A DNA stretch of 64,000 nt from Micrococcales bacterium (GTDB lineage: Bacteria; Actinomycetota; Actinomycetes; Actinomycetales; Microbacteriaceae): contig JAFKIY010000002.1 in the NCBI GenBank assembly GCA_017306245.1, positions 1 to 64,000 on the forward strand, in the 5' to 3' direction. Below, one piece after another: positions 36,330 through 46,897 of the stretch; position 1 is the first letter of the stretch, and every line of letters starts with the position of its first letter. Position numbers and translations under genes: made by a program. Below the pieces are notes generated by a model that did no database searches, was not told the DNA's origin, and saw only the letters and a program-made list of their open reading frames with translations.

Positions 36330-37219
36330 GCTTCGGCCCCCAATCGCAGTCGATAGTGCGACCGGAACGGCAGGGTCGCCAGCCAGATGATGAGCCCGAG
36401 CACCGCGGCACTCAACAGGATCGTCAGGATCAGGATCACGGCCATGGCCGAACCGAGCGCCCAGTTCTGCGCGGACTGGAACTGGGCCGCAACGAGCTGC
36501 CCCGCCATGTTTCCTTTGGCGCCGCCGAGCACGGTGGCGGTGATGTAGTCGCCCATGAGCGGGATGTACACGAGCAGGAGGCCGGCGATGATGCCCGGCC
36601 TGGCGAGCGGGATGGTCACCCGCAGGAACGTCTGCAACCGTCCGGCGCCGAGATCCTTCGACGCCTCGCGCAGCGGCTCACCCACCCGGTCGAATGCGAC
36701 GAACAGGGGGAGGATCATGAGCGGCAAATAGTTGTAGATCACGCCGATGAGCACGGCGCTTCGCGAGTACAGGATTTCGAGGGGCCCGTCGAGGATCCCG
36801 ACCGCCTGGAGGCCCTGCGACAGCCAGCCCTGCGGCGCGAGGATGATCTGCCAACCGATCGTGCGCACCAGGAAGTTCGTCCAGAACGGGATCATGATCG
36901 CGGCGATCAACAGGCCCCGCTTCGCCACCGGCACTTTCACGGCCATCCAGTACGCGACCGGCATTCCGATAATGAGGCAGGCGAGCGTGCCGACGACCCC
37001 CACCCACAGTGTGTTGGAGAACGTCGAGAAGAACGTCGGAGACAGCGCTTCGGCGTAGCGGTCCAGGGACAGGATGTCGTTGGCGTGCGTTCCGAAGATG
37101 CTCGGCTTGTAGCCGAAGCTGTACCAGATGATGAGGCCGACGGGCGCTGCGAAGAACGCCAAAAGCCACACCCACGCCGGCAGCGCGAGCGTGGCTTTCG
37201 GCAGTCGCAGTTTAGGCAC
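36326..37219 (-). CDS. potB: Polyamine-type ABC importer permease, PotB-like
   Basis: A 297-residue permease with six membrane segments. The EAA loop reads GEPLREASKDLGAGRLQTFLRVTIPLARPG (about residue 182). The start is GTG 37219, which overlaps the end of the binding-protein gene by 8 bases. It forms the transmembrane channel with PotC. Confidence 0.87.
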   Translation of the reverse strand: MPKLRLPKATLALPAWVWLLAFFAAPVGLIIWYSFGYKPSIFGTHANDILSLDRYAEALSPTFFSTFSNTLWVGVVGTLACLIIGMPVAYWMAVKVPVAKRGLLIAAIMIPFWTNFLVRTIGWQIILAPQGWLSQGLQAVGILDGPLEILYSRSAVLIGVIYNYLPLMILPLFVAFDRVGEPLREASKDLGAGRLQTFLRVTIPLARPGIIAGLLLVYIPLMGDYITATVLGGAKGNMAGQLVAAQFQSAQNWALGSAMAVILILTILLSAAVLGLIIWLATLPFRSHYRLRLGAEA

Positions 37220-38396
37220 CCGCTGCGGCCTTCATCGCCGTCCAGATTGCGACGACGCGGTCCTGGTTCTCGTTCAATTCGCCGTTCTTCATCGTGGCGA
37301 GCTGTTCCGGCGTGAAGAACACGAGGTCGAGCATCGGCAGGTCCTCAGCTTTTGCGGCGTCTTCAATGCCTGCAGCGCCGGTGTGGTAGCCGATGTAGTC
37401 AAGCTGCTTGAGCTGCGTCTCCGGCACCATCGTGAAGTTGATGAACGCGTGGGCGGCCTCCGGGTGCTTGGCACCCATGGCGATCGACCAGTTGTCCATC
37501 CAGAGCTCCGTTGCCGGCGCCCCCAGCTTCCACACCCACTGGTCCGGGTTGTCGCTGTTGAGGATGCCAATGCGGGCGTCACCGTTCCACACCTGCATGA
37601 GGTCCTGCGTACCCTGCGGAATCGCGGTGCCTCCCGGGTAGGAGTCGAATGCGGCGATGTGCGGCGCGAGCTTGTTGACGAGGTAATCCTCGGCGGCGTC
37701 GAGGTCTTCCTTCTTCGTGGTGTTCCAGTCGATGCCGTTCGCCCAGAAGTACATCCCGGTCAGCTCGGCCGGGTCGTCCAGAACGGACGTCTTTCCGCTC
37801 GCCTCGTTCTGCGCGGCATCCATGAAGTCGTTCCACGTTGTCAGCTCGCGCGTGATGACGTTCTTGTTGTACACGAAGCCGGTGGTGCCCCACGCCTTGC
37901 AGACGGACCACTTGTTCTCCGGATCCCACTCCTGCTTGAGGAAGGCGGGGTCCATGTATTTCAGGTTCGGAATAAGGTCGTGGTTCAACTCGACGAGGAG
38001 GCCTGCGTCGGCAAGCTGCGGCACGAAGACACCGGTGGGAACGACGATGTCGTAACCGCTCGTGCCCTTGGCCGCGACGAGCTTGGCAATCATTTCCTCG
38101 TTGGAACCGTACGAGCCGAACGTGACTTTGGGGCCAAGCTTGTCGGTGAAGCTCTGCACGACATCAGGGTCGTCGTAGTCGCCCCACGAGAAGATGTTCA
38201 GGCTGTCCTCGAGCGGTCCGCCAGAGGCGACGATGCCGGTTCCAGGCTTGGCGCCACCACCGGGCGTGCACGCAGCCAGGGTTGCGACGGATGCCGCGGC
38301 GGCGGAAAACGCGAGGAAGTTCCTGCGGGACAATTCGCTCTTGATCGCGGGGATCGCCGACCTCGGCGCGAGAATGCGGATCGGTTCTTCAGTCAT
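37212..38396 (-). CDS. potD: Polyamine-type ABC substrate-binding protein, PotD-like
   Basis: A 394-residue binding protein of the PotD/PotF class. The N-terminus has a twin-arginine motif (SRRNFLAFSAAAAS) followed by lipobox LAAC (Cys about 43), so it is probably a Tat-exported lipoprotein. The mature start (LNIFSWGDYDDPDVVQSF) and GYDIVVPTGVFVPQL match PotD. The ligand is not certain: the acidic and aromatic residues that define polyamine binding cannot be placed without a structure. Confidence 0.85.
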   Translation of the reverse strand: MTEEPIRILAPRSAIPAIKSELSRRNFLAFSAAAASVATLAACTPGGGAKPGTGIVASGGPLEDSLNIFSWGDYDDPDVVQSFTDKLGPKVTFGSYGSNEEMIAKLVAAKGTSGYDIVVPTGVFVPQLADAGLLVELNHDLIPNLKYMDPAFLKQEWDPENKWSVCKAWGTTGFVYNKNVITRELTTWNDFMDAAQNEASGKTSVLDDPAELTGMYFWANGIDWNTTKKEDLDAAEDYLVNKLAPHIAAFDSYPGGTAIPQGTQDLMQVWNGDARIGILNSDNPDQWVWKLGAPATELWMDNWSIAMGAKHPEAAHAFINFTMVPETQLKQLDYIGYHTGAAGIEDAAKAEDLPMLDLVFFTPEQLATMKNGELNENQDRVVAIWTAMKAAAGA

Positions 38397-38402
38397 GTGT
38401 CA

Positions 38403-39578
38403 TCACTCCTTGTTTTGGTCGTGCTGTGGTGCGGTGGATTCGGAAGGAAAGAACTGCACGCTGTCCGGGGAGAAGGTGACCGTCGCCCGGTCACCCTCGG
38501 ACAATCGCGGTGCGCTCGGCGTTGGCAGGCGAGCCTGAACGGACACGTCGTTGCCGAGATCGATCAGGAATTGCACGGTTTCGCCCAGGTGCGAGGAACT
38601 GAGAATGGTCCCGTCGAAAACGTTCGCCCGACCGGGCGCCTTCTTGTCGCCGCTGGGCGCAGCCAACTGGACGAACTCGGGGCGGACGGCGGCGACGATC
38701 GCATCTCCGGCGTGCACCGCCGGGTTGGCGGACGCCGTCGTAACCGGGCCAACCGCGGAGGTCGCCGTCGTGGCGTCCTTCGCCGTGGCCTCGAAGAAGT
38801 TCTGCTGGCCGATGAACCCGGCCACGTACGCGTTCGTCGGCGCGCCATAAATCGTGTCGGCATCCGCGAGCTGTTCGATGCGCCCCTCGCGCATGATCGC
38901 GATGCGATCGCTCATCGACAGTGCTTCGTGCTGGTCGTGCGTGACGAAGATGAACGAGATGCCCACTCGCGACTGCAGGAGTTTGAGCTCCAACTGCATC
39001 TCTTCGCGAAGCTGCCGGTCGAGTGCGCCGAGCGGCTCATCGAGCAGCAGGACCGAGGGCCGATTGACGAGGGCGCGGGCGAGCGCAATGCGCTGCTGCT
39101 GGCCACCGGAAAGCTGCTGCGGTTTGCGGTCGGCGAACGTGCGCATCCGAACCATGTCGAGGGCATCAGCGACCCGCGTGCGGATCTCCGCCTTCGGCAC
39201 TTTCGTCTGCTGGAGCCCGTAGGCGACGTTTTCCGCGATGGTCAGGTGCGGGAACAGCGCGTAAGCCTGGAACACGGTGTTCACGTTGCGTTTGTACGGC
39301 GGGATGCCGAGGACGTCTTGCCCGGAAATGCGGATCGAACCCTCGTCGGGCTGCTCGAACCCGGCAAGCATGCGCAGGGTGGTGGTCTTTCCGCAGCCCG
39401 AGGGTCCGAGGAGCGAAAGGAATTCGCCGGGCTCGACGTGCAGGGTGATGTTGTCGACGGCGACCGCAGTTCCGAACCGTTTCGTCACGTTTTCGAGCAC
39501 AACCGTGCCGGTCGGTTCGTCAGCTCTGGAGCGCGCCGTCGCGCTCGCGGCAGGGGCCGGGGCTGTCGTTGCGGTCAC
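38403..39578 (-). CDS. potA: Polyamine-type ABC importer ATPase, PotA-like
   Basis: A 391-residue ATPase: Walker A GPSGCGKTT (about 58), signature LSGGQQQRIALARAL, Walker B VLLLDEPLGALD, switch His in VTHDQ. The C-terminal third is a TOBE-type regulatory domain (VRPEFVQLA, LGETVQFLIDLG). The start is GTG 39578, with AAAGG upstream. It is the first gene of a five-gene operon potA-potD-potB-potC-amidohydrolase. Confidence 0.88.
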   Translation of the reverse strand: MTATTAPAPAASATARSRADEPTGTVVLENVTKRFGTAVAVDNITLHVEPGEFLSLLGPSGCGKTTTLRMLAGFEQPDEGSIRISGQDVLGIPPYKRNVNTVFQAYALFPHLTIAENVAYGLQQTKVPKAEIRTRVADALDMVRMRTFADRKPQQLSGGQQQRIALARALVNRPSVLLLDEPLGALDRQLREEMQLELKLLQSRVGISFIFVTHDQHEALSMSDRIAIMREGRIEQLADADTIYGAPTNAYVAGFIGQQNFFEATAKDATTATSAVGPVTTASANPAVHAGDAIVAAVRPEFVQLAAPSGDKKAPGRANVFDGTILSSSHLGETVQFLIDLGNDVSVQARLPTPSAPRLSEGDRATVTFSPDSVQFFPSESTAPQHDQNKE

Positions 39579-39688
39579 GTGAAGGCACCTTTCGAAGGGG
39601 TCGCATCGTTGCGGTCACTACGAAGTCAAGCGGAAATCTTCGCATTTCGCAACGATTCACGTCGATCGTTACCGTATTTTGCAACGAA
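39566..39688. promoter_or_regulatory. Array of four GCAACGA elements upstream of potA
   Basis: Two direct copies of TCGTTGCGGTCAC lie at 39566-39578 (covering the potA start) and 39606-39618, 40 bases apart. Two copies of ATTTYGCAACGAW lie in the opposite orientation at 39644-39656 and 39676-39688, 32 bases apart. All share GCAACGA. The regular helical spacing suggests an operator array for the pot operon. Which protein binds is unknown; RamB, encoded next door, is one candidate. Confidence 0.45.
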
Positions 39689-39732
39689 ATCCGCAGCAGA
39701 ATGCCTGTTCCACTGGGCAAATCGATGGAGTT

Positions 39733-41166
39733 TCAGTCCTCGGCGCCCTCCGGAGCGTGGCGTTCAAGGAATTCGAAAACCTCCGTGCTGTCCACACCAG
39801 TGAACGATTCCGAGGGCACCGCGGCGAGCAGCGACGACTGCAATCTCGGGCTCGGATACGTGTTCCCGGCCCAGCGCGCGGTGAGTGCCGCCGGAGGTCG
39901 GCGGCAGCACTCCGGGTTCGGGCACGCCGAGTTCCTCCGGTACGGAGTGTCGCGCCCCCTGAACCATCGGGCGTGGGCGAAAGGCGTGCCGACGCTCACC
40001 GAATAGTTGCCGCGGGACGTCGACTGGATGCTCGACGAACACCAGTAGGTGCCGTTCGGCTTGTCCGTGTACTGGTGGTAGGCACTGAATCGGTCCGCCA
40101 CCGAGAAGACCTGCCGGGCGCTCCACTCCCTGCACACGAGCTGGCCTTCGACCGCGCCGAGCACATCCGCAGGGAACTGGGCATCGTCGTTTTCGTACGC
40201 CTTCAGGATCGTCCCGGTTTCGTGGGTTTTCAGGAAATGCACCGGGATGCCGAGGTGCTGCGTGGCCAGGTTGGTGAAGCGGTGACCGGCCGTTTCGTAG
40301 GTGACGGCGTAGGCGTCCCGCAGGTCTTCGACCGACAGTTCCCGCGCGTCGCGGGCGCGAGTCAGAAATCCGACGGCATCTTTCTCCGGAATCATGAGCG
40401 CCGCGGCGAGGTAGTTGGTTTCGACGCGCTGCAACAGGAAGTCGCGGTAGTCCTTCGGCTCGTGGGCGCCGAGCACTTGCGCCGCGAGGGCACGGAGCAG
40501 CGCCCCGCGAGGATCCCCTCCCGCGCTCGCGGGAAGGTAGATGCGTTTGTTGGCGTGGTCGCTGATCGACCGGGTGGAATCCGGCAGGTCGGTCACGTAG
40601 TGGAGTGTGAATCCGAGGTGGGTCGCCAGATCGGATGCCGTCCGCTGGGAAAGCGGTCCACCGTCGTGTCCGACAGCGGCGAGCAGTTCGTAGGCCTGGC
40701 GCTCGAGCTCGGGGAAGTAATTGTTCTGGCTGCGCATTTGCCTGCGCAGTTCCGCGTTGGCGCGTCGGGCCTCTTCGGGCGTTGCGGCGCGCTCGCGGTG
40801 CAGCCGTTCGAGTTCATTGTGCAGCCCGAGAATCGTCTCGATCGCCTCGTCGCTGAGAGACTTCCGCACCGGCAGGGCCGGCAGGCCGAGCGACGAGTAG
40901 AGCGGGCCCCGCTGCGCGCGCTCGAGGGCGATCTCGAGTTCCGAGCGCCGGTCCGGCGCAGAGTCCTCGAGCAGCAGTTCGAGGTCGACATTGAGCGCGG
41001 CGGCAACGGACTGGAGGTCCCGCAGCCGCGGTTCCCGCCTGCCGTTTTCCAGGACGCTCACTTGCGATGCAGCCCGTCCGATGGCCGTTCCGAGCGCGTC
41101 CAGCGTCATTCCGCGCTCCGTGCGCAGGCTACGGATGCGTTTGCCGATCGTGAGCGCGTCTGCCAT
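39733..41166 (-). CDS. ramB: RamB/ScfR-type regulator of acetate and short-chain fatty acid metabolism
   Basis: A 477-residue XRE-type regulator. The N-terminal helix-turn-helix is at residues 6-62 ([42 protein letters not shown]). A middle domain of the ImmA/IrrE metallopeptidase-like class ([38 protein letters not shown]) follows, then a C-terminal domain with several cysteines ([17 protein letters not shown]). RamB represses glyoxylate-shunt and acetate genes in Corynebacterium, and it is divergent from aceA here. The start is ATG 41166; the frame is open far upstream only by chance. Confidence 0.85.
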   Translation of the reverse strand: MADALTIGKRIRSLRTERGMTLDALGTAIGRAASQVSVLENGRREPRLRDLQSVAAALNVDLELLLEDSAPDRRSELEIALERAQRGPLYSSLGLPALPVRKSLSDEAIETILGLHNELERLHRERAATPEEARRANAELRRQMRSQNNYFPELERQAYELLAAVGHDGGPLSQRTASDLATHLGFTLHYVTDLPDSTRSISDHANKRIYLPASAGGDPRGALLRALAAQVLGAHEPKDYRDFLLQRVETNYLAAALMIPEKDAVGFLTRARDARELSVEDLRDAYAVTYETAGHRFTNLATQHLGIPVHFLKTHETGTILKAYENDDAQFPADVLGAVEGQLVCREWSARQVFSVADRFSAYHQYTDKPNGTYWCSSSIQSTSRGNYSVSVGTPFAHARWFRGRDTPYRRNSACPNPECCRRPPAALTARWAGNTYPSPRLQSSLLAAVPSESFTGVDSTEVFEFLERHAPEGAED

Positions 41167-41314
41167 TTTTCCATCCTGCCGGGGCCGTCCCCGTTTGCAC
41201 CCGGTGCGGGTGGGGCAGCAAGCCGCAATCTTGACGAAAACAGAAAAATGGCAGTTCTTCACAAACCGCCCCATGATTTCGTCGAAACATCGAGCTTTTC
41301 TGGAAAAGGTCTGT

Positions 41315-41335
41315 GGCAAATCGCAAGTTTTTTGG
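41315..41335. promoter_or_regulatory. Candidate RamB-type site in the ramB-aceA intergenic region
   Basis: The 294-base gap between ramB and aceA holds an A/T-rich block (about 41225-41340) in high-GC surroundings. In it, GGCAAATCGCAAGTTTTTTG contains the half-site GCAA twice, six bases apart. RamB sites are built around TTTGCAA; the match is partial. No other clear structure is visible in this gap beyond the GGAGGG ribosome site of aceA. Confidence 0.3.
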
Positions 41336-41460
41336 ATCGCAGAACTCTCCACCAAGTTCTGCGCCCGAATTCGGCACCGCCGTGCCCGCGGCGAAGCACA
41401 GTGGAACCACAGCACGACTTTGACGGCAATGACACGGACGGCAAGTCCACGGAGGGCACC

Positions 41461-42750
41461 ATGAACGACACGACACGATCCCCGCGTCCCGGAGACCAGA
41501 CTCAGACCGCGGCCGAGCTCGAGACCGAGTGGAAGACGGACGCGCGCTGGAACGGCATCGCCCGCGACTACAGCGCCGAAGACGTCATCGCCATCCGCGG
41601 CAGCGTGCGCGAGGATCGCACCCTCGCCCGCCGCGGGGCAGAGAACCTGTGGAACCTCCTCCACTCCGAAGAGTGGGTGTACGCGCTCGGCGCGCTCACC
41701 GGCAACCAGGCCGTGCAGCAGGTGCGCGCAGGCCTCAAGGCCATCTACCTTTCCGGCTGGCAGGTTGCCGCCGACGCGAACCTCGCCGGGCAGACCTACC
41801 CGGACCAGAGCCTGTACCCGGCTAACTCCGTCCCCGCAGTGGTGCGCCGAATCAACAACGCCCTGCTGCGCGCCGGACAGATCGAGGGCGACGACATCGA
41901 CTGGATGGCGCCCATCATCGCGGATGCCGAGGCCGGCTTCGGCGGACCGCTCAACGCCTACGAACTCATGCACTCCATGATCGAGGCGGGAGCCGCCGGC
42001 GTGCACTGGGAAGACCAGCTCGCAAGCGAGAAGAAGTGCGGGCACATGGGCGGAAAGGTGCTCATCCCGACCGGCCAGCACATCCGCACGCTCAACGCGG
42101 CGCGGATGGCGGCCGACGTCGCCGGTGTCCCCACCATCGTCATCGCCCGCACGGACGCGCTCGCGGCCACCCTCATCACGAGCGACATCGATGAGCGCGA
42201 CCAGCCGTTCATTTCGGGCGAACGCACCGCGGAGGGGTTCTACGAGACGAACCCGGGCATCGACACCGTGCTGGCCCGCGGCCACGCCTACGCGCCGTAC
42301 GCGGACCTGCTCTGGGTGGAGAGCGCGGAGCCGGACCTGGAACTCGCGCGCACGTTCGCGGAGAGCATCCACCGCGAGTTCCCCGGCAAGAAGCTCGCCT
42401 ACAACTGCTCGCCATCGTTCAACTGGAAGCGGCACCTCGACGACGCCACGATCGCGAAGTTCCAGCGGGAGCTCGCCGCCATGGGGTACGCATTCCAGTT
42501 CATCACCCTGGCCGGATTCCACGCCCTCAACCACTCCATGTTCACGCTCGCGCGCGGATACCAGGAGCGCCAGATGAGCGCGTACGTCGAACTGCAGGAG
42601 GCGGAGTTCGCTTCCGAGGTCGACGGGTACACCGCGACGCGCCACCAGCGCGAAGTGGGCACCGGGTACTTCGACCGGATCTCCACCGCCCTGAACCCCG
42701 GCAGCCAGACTTTGGCGCTCGCCGGTTCCACCGAGACCGCCCAGTTCTAG
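41461..42750 (+). CDS. aceA: Isocitrate lyase
   Basis: A 429-residue enzyme that splits isocitrate to succinate and glyoxylate, the first step of the glyoxylate shunt used on acetate or fatty acids. The catalytic KKCGH motif is at residues 191-195, with [10 protein letters not shown] and [11 protein letters not shown] also conserved. GGAGGG lies 6 bases before the ATG. The frame is open far upstream, but only from 41461 does it match the family. It is followed 30 bases later by aceB. Confidence 0.96.
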   Translation: MNDTTRSPRPGDQTQTAAELETEWKTDARWNGIARDYSAEDVIAIRGSVREDRTLARRGAENLWNLLHSEEWVYALGALTGNQAVQQVRAGLKAIYLSGWQVAADANLAGQTYPDQSLYPANSVPAVVRRINNALLRAGQIEGDDIDWMAPIIADAEAGFGGPLNAYELMHSMIEAGAAGVHWEDQLASEKKCGHMGGKVLIPTGQHIRTLNAARMAADVAGVPTIVIARTDALAATLITSDIDERDQPFISGERTAEGFYETNPGIDTVLARGHAYAPYADLLWVESAEPDLELARTFAESIHREFPGKKLAYNCSPSFNWKRHLDDATIAKFQRELAAMGYAFQFITLAGFHALNHSMFTLARGYQERQMSAYVELQEAEFASEVDGYTATRHQREVGTGYFDRISTALNPGSQTLALAGSTETAQF

Positions 42751-42780
42751 ACCAAATTTTTGCTTCAAGGAGCGCACACC

Positions 42781-44418
<1,638 letters not shown>

Positions 44419-44422
44419 GGCG

Positions 44423-44453
44423 GCGGCGCGGCGCTGTGGTGACGCCGCGCCGC
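44423..44453 (+). terminator. Strong GC hairpin after aceB
   Basis: GCGGCGCGGCG (44423-44433) and CGCCGCGCCGC (44443-44453) form a perfect 11-bp stem with a 9-base loop, 4 bases after the aceB stop. No T tract follows, which is common in high-GC actinobacteria. It is the likely end of the aceAB transcript. Confidence 0.75.
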
Positions 44454-44509
44454 GTCGCCCGAAGGGTGCCGAAGCACGGATCACCGATCGATGCCGGTAG
44501 CCTGCCCAG

Positions 44510-45055
44510 ATGAACCTGATCTGGCGCACACTCCTCGTCTTTCTCTTCCCTAAAACCGATCCGGCAGAACCGCTCGACGTGGTGTCCAAGACGTTCCGGG
44601 TGCTGCCCACCGACATCGACCTGTATCGCCACATGAACAACGGCCGGTATATGTCGATCGCGGACGTCGCACGGGTGGAGCTGATCCGTCGGCGCGGAAT
44701 TTGGAAGGAACTGAAAGCGAAGGGCTGGTACCCGATAGTTGCCGGTTCGACCATCAACTACCGCAAGTCCCTCGATCTTTGGCAGAAGTACGAGATTCAG
44801 ACGCGTCTCGCCGGCGTTGAGGGCAGTGACATCTACGTCGAGCAGCGCTTCGTCGTGCGCGGCGAGATCTACGCGCGATTCTTCGTGCGGATCCGCTTCC
44901 TCGCGCGATCGGGCGGGCGCGCACCCATCGACGAGTTGTCCACGCTCTGGGGCATCGAGCCAGGTTCGTTCACCCCTCCTGCGTGGCTCACGGATCTGAC
45001 GAAAGAGTCAGCTCTCCCCTCGACGAGGGAGCCGGCTCCGAGCGAGTGGGACTAG
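44510..45055 (+). CDS. Hotdog-fold thioesterase-like protein
   Basis: A 181-residue protein of the 4HBT/acyl-CoA thioesterase type. Typical marks are VLPTDIDLYRHMNNGRYMSIADVARVE (about residue 30, the DxNxHMNNxRY helix) and INYRKSLDLWQKYEI. It probably hydrolyses an acyl-CoA or other thioester; the substrate is unknown. The N-terminus is hydrophobic but short. It is convergent with the MarR gene, and the two stops overlap. Confidence 0.82.
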   Translation: MNLIWRTLLVFLFPKTDPAEPLDVVSKTFRVLPTDIDLYRHMNNGRYMSIADVARVELIRRRGIWKELKAKGWYPIVAGSTINYRKSLDLWQKYEIQTRLAGVEGSDIYVEQRFVVRGEIYARFFVRIRFLARSGGRAPIDELSTLWGIEPGSFTPPAWLTDLTKESALPSTREPAPSEWD

Positions 45056-45540
45056 CCCGCAGCCTCCAGCTCGCCGCCCTCTGACGGAGAGTTCGTCGAA
45101 TCGATTGCTTCGAGAACCCGTTCAGATGCCGTCCCGAGCGTGGCGAGTTCCTCGTCGGTGAGCACGTCGAAGAACAGGCGGCGAATCGTGGCACTGTGCT
45201 CGCGCATGGCGCCGAGCACCGCACGCAGGCCGTCGCGGGTGGGACTGATCCACGTGCCTCGCAGGTCGTCCGGGCACTCGCTGCGCTCGACCAGGCCCCG
45301 TGAGACCATCCTGGTGACCTGATGGGAGATTCGGCTCTTTTCCCAGCCAGTCTGTTCGGCGAGCTCTCGACTGCGCAGCCTTCGCTCCGGCGCGTCAAAG
45401 AGCGCAAGCAAAATTTCGTAGTCCGGGCCCGAGATCTGGGCATCCCTCTGGAGTTGATCCTCGAGGGCGCGGTCGAGTTGCCGGCGCATGGCGTAAAACT
45501 TGCGCCAGACACCCCATTCGGTCGCGTCGATCTCGTTCAT
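45052..45540 (-). CDS. MarR-family transcriptional regulator
   Basis: A 162-residue MarR protein. The winged helix is at about residues 35-95 (PDYEILLALFDAPERRLRSRELAEQTGWEKSRISHQVTRMVSRGLVER) with the DDLRGTWISPTRDG wing. No conserved redox cysteine is evident apart from one in the wing (SECPDD). ATG 45540 is the best start; a longer frame to 45573 would enter the operator region. It is divergent from an FMN reductase gene, with three palindromes in between, so it probably represses both. Confidence 0.87.
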   Translation of the reverse strand: MNEIDATEWGVWRKFYAMRRQLDRALEDQLQRDAQISGPDYEILLALFDAPERRLRSRELAEQTGWEKSRISHQVTRMVSRGLVERSECPDDLRGTWISPTRDGLRAVLGAMREHSATIRRLFFDVLTDEELATLGTASERVLEAIDSTNSPSEGGELEAAG

Positions 45541-45562
45541 AGTTCCCAGTATAGCCAGTAGT

Positions 45563-45620
45563 TGACATGTCATCTAGTGTGAGTTATGGTGATGTGTCAT
45601 CAAAATTAGTTGACGTGTCA
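45563..45620. promoter_or_regulatory. Three MarR-type palindromes in divergent region
   Basis: TGACATGTCA (45563-45572), TGATGTGTCA (45590-45599) and TGACGTGTCA (45611-45620) share TGAYRTGTCA. The first is a perfect palindrome. Starts are 27 and 21 bases apart, the latter being two helical turns. They fill the 99-base gap between the MarR and FMN reductase genes, so MarR dimers could cover both promoters. Confidence 0.7.
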
Positions 45621-45639
45621 GTTATTCAGGGAGCACTTC

Positions 45640-46221
45640 ATGTCGGATCTCAAAATTGCCATCATTGTTGGAAGCACTCGCCCCGGGCGTTTGGGAATTC
45701 AGGTCGGGAACTGGGTGAGCGAGAACGCCGCAGCAGGCGGCGTGGAGTTTGAGCTCGTCGACCTTGTCGACTACGCGCTTCCGCTGCTCGACGAGGCCTA
45801 CCCGGCGGCCATGGGCAAGTACCAGCACGAACACACCAGGAAGTTCAGCGCGAAGATCGACGAATTCGATGGCTACATTTTCGTCACGGGCGAGTACAAC
45901 CACACCATCCCGGCCGCACTGACCAACGCGATCTCCTTCCTGAATGCCGAGTGGGCTGACAAGGCAGCCGGCATCGTGAGCTACGGCTCCATGGGCGGGG
46001 TTCGCGCCAACGAGCACTTGCGCCAGGTGCTCGCCGAGCTTCAGGTTGCCGACGTCCGCCAAAACGTCATGCTGTCGCTCTTCACCGACTTCGAGAACTT
46101 CAGCACGTTCGCGCCCGCGGAGGTACACGTCGCCGAGCTCGACGCGCAGGTCGGGCAGGTTGTTCGCTGGGCGCGAGCGCTCAAGCCACTGCGCGACAGG
46201 GAAGAAGCAATCGCAGCCTGA
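45640..46221 (+). CDS. NADPH-dependent FMN reductase-like flavoprotein
   Basis: A 193-residue flavodoxin-fold enzyme. The phosphate loop is VGSTRPGRLGIQVGNW (residues 10-25), and FVTGEYNHTIPAALTNAIS with VSYGSMGGVRANEHLR are the other family motifs. Such enzymes reduce FMN, quinones, azo dyes or chromate with NAD(P)H. ATG 45640 is behind GGGAG. Control by the divergent MarR suggests induction by an oxidant, phenolic compound or quinone. Confidence 0.87.
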   Translation: MSDLKIAIIVGSTRPGRLGIQVGNWVSENAAAGGVEFELVDLVDYALPLLDEAYPAAMGKYQHEHTRKFSAKIDEFDGYIFVTGEYNHTIPAALTNAISFLNAEWADKAAGIVSYGSMGGVRANEHLRQVLAELQVADVRQNVMLSLFTDFENFSTFAPAEVHVAELDAQVGQVVRWARALKPLRDREEAIAA

Positions 46222-46294
46222 CTGTCGCAACGGAAGTGGCGAGCGGCGGTTCGACTGCTGGCACCGCTTTCGCACTAAACCCGACGAGCTGTGC

Positions 46295-46735
46295 TCAGAG
46301 GTCCTCTGTGCGATGGATGAGCTTGGACAACACAATCGCTGATCGCGTATGGTCCACGTTCGGCGCGAGCCGCACGCGCTCGAGCGCGATCTCAAGGCTG
46401 GTGATGTCCCTCGCCCGCATGTGCACGATGGCATCCGCGCTTCCCGTGACCGTCCCGGCGTACACCACTTCGGGCACGGCAGCGAGGATCCGTCGCAGGT
46501 CCTCGGGAGAAACTGTCCCGCGGCAGAAGAGCTCGACATAGGCCTCAGTGGACAGCCCATCGACGTTCGGGTCGACCTGGATGGTGAAGCCGCGAATCAC
46601 CTTGTCGGCGACGAGCCGATCGACGCGCCGTTTCACTGCGGAGGCAGACAGCCCGATGACCTCGCCGATATCGCCGTATCCGGAACGGGCATTCTGCCGC
46701 AGAAGGTCGATGATGCCGTAGTCGAGGCTGTCCAT
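46295..46735 (-). CDS. Lrp/AsnC-family regulator
   Basis: A 146-residue regulator. The N-terminal helix-turn-helix (DYGIIDLLRQNARSGYGDIGEVIGLSASAVKRRVDRLVADKVIRGF) is followed by the RAM-type ligand domain (VPEVVYAGTVTGSADAIVHMRARD). Lrp proteins sense amino acids. It is divergent from a dimethylargininase-like gene, so arginine-related compounds are plausible effectors; this is inferred from context. Confidence 0.88.
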   Translation of the reverse strand: MDSLDYGIIDLLRQNARSGYGDIGEVIGLSASAVKRRVDRLVADKVIRGFTIQVDPNVDGLSTEAYVELFCRGTVSPEDLRRILAAVPEVVYAGTVTGSADAIVHMRARDITSLEIALERVRLAPNVDHTRSAIVLSKLIHRTEDL

Positions 46736-46897
46736 ACGCCTACCCTATGGTGATTCTTTGTGTTTCGGGGGGTTACCACGCAGGATCGCTGCGCAATTCA
46801 GCGACACGCGTTCGATACCACCGTGACACACTGGAAATGGCGTCCCGTGACGGGGCTCGAGCGAGCGACGAAGTCCGCCACCGAACCGGAGGATTTG

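Noticed and set aside
37128..39803. An 891-codon open frame on the plus strand opposite potD and potA
   Set aside because: Antisense to recognised ABC genes, no ribosome binding site, shadow-frame composition.
39679..41460. N-terminal extension of isocitrate lyase by about 590 codons
   Set aside because: The upstream frame is antisense to ramB and has no family resemblance; ATG 41461 has a good ribosome binding site.
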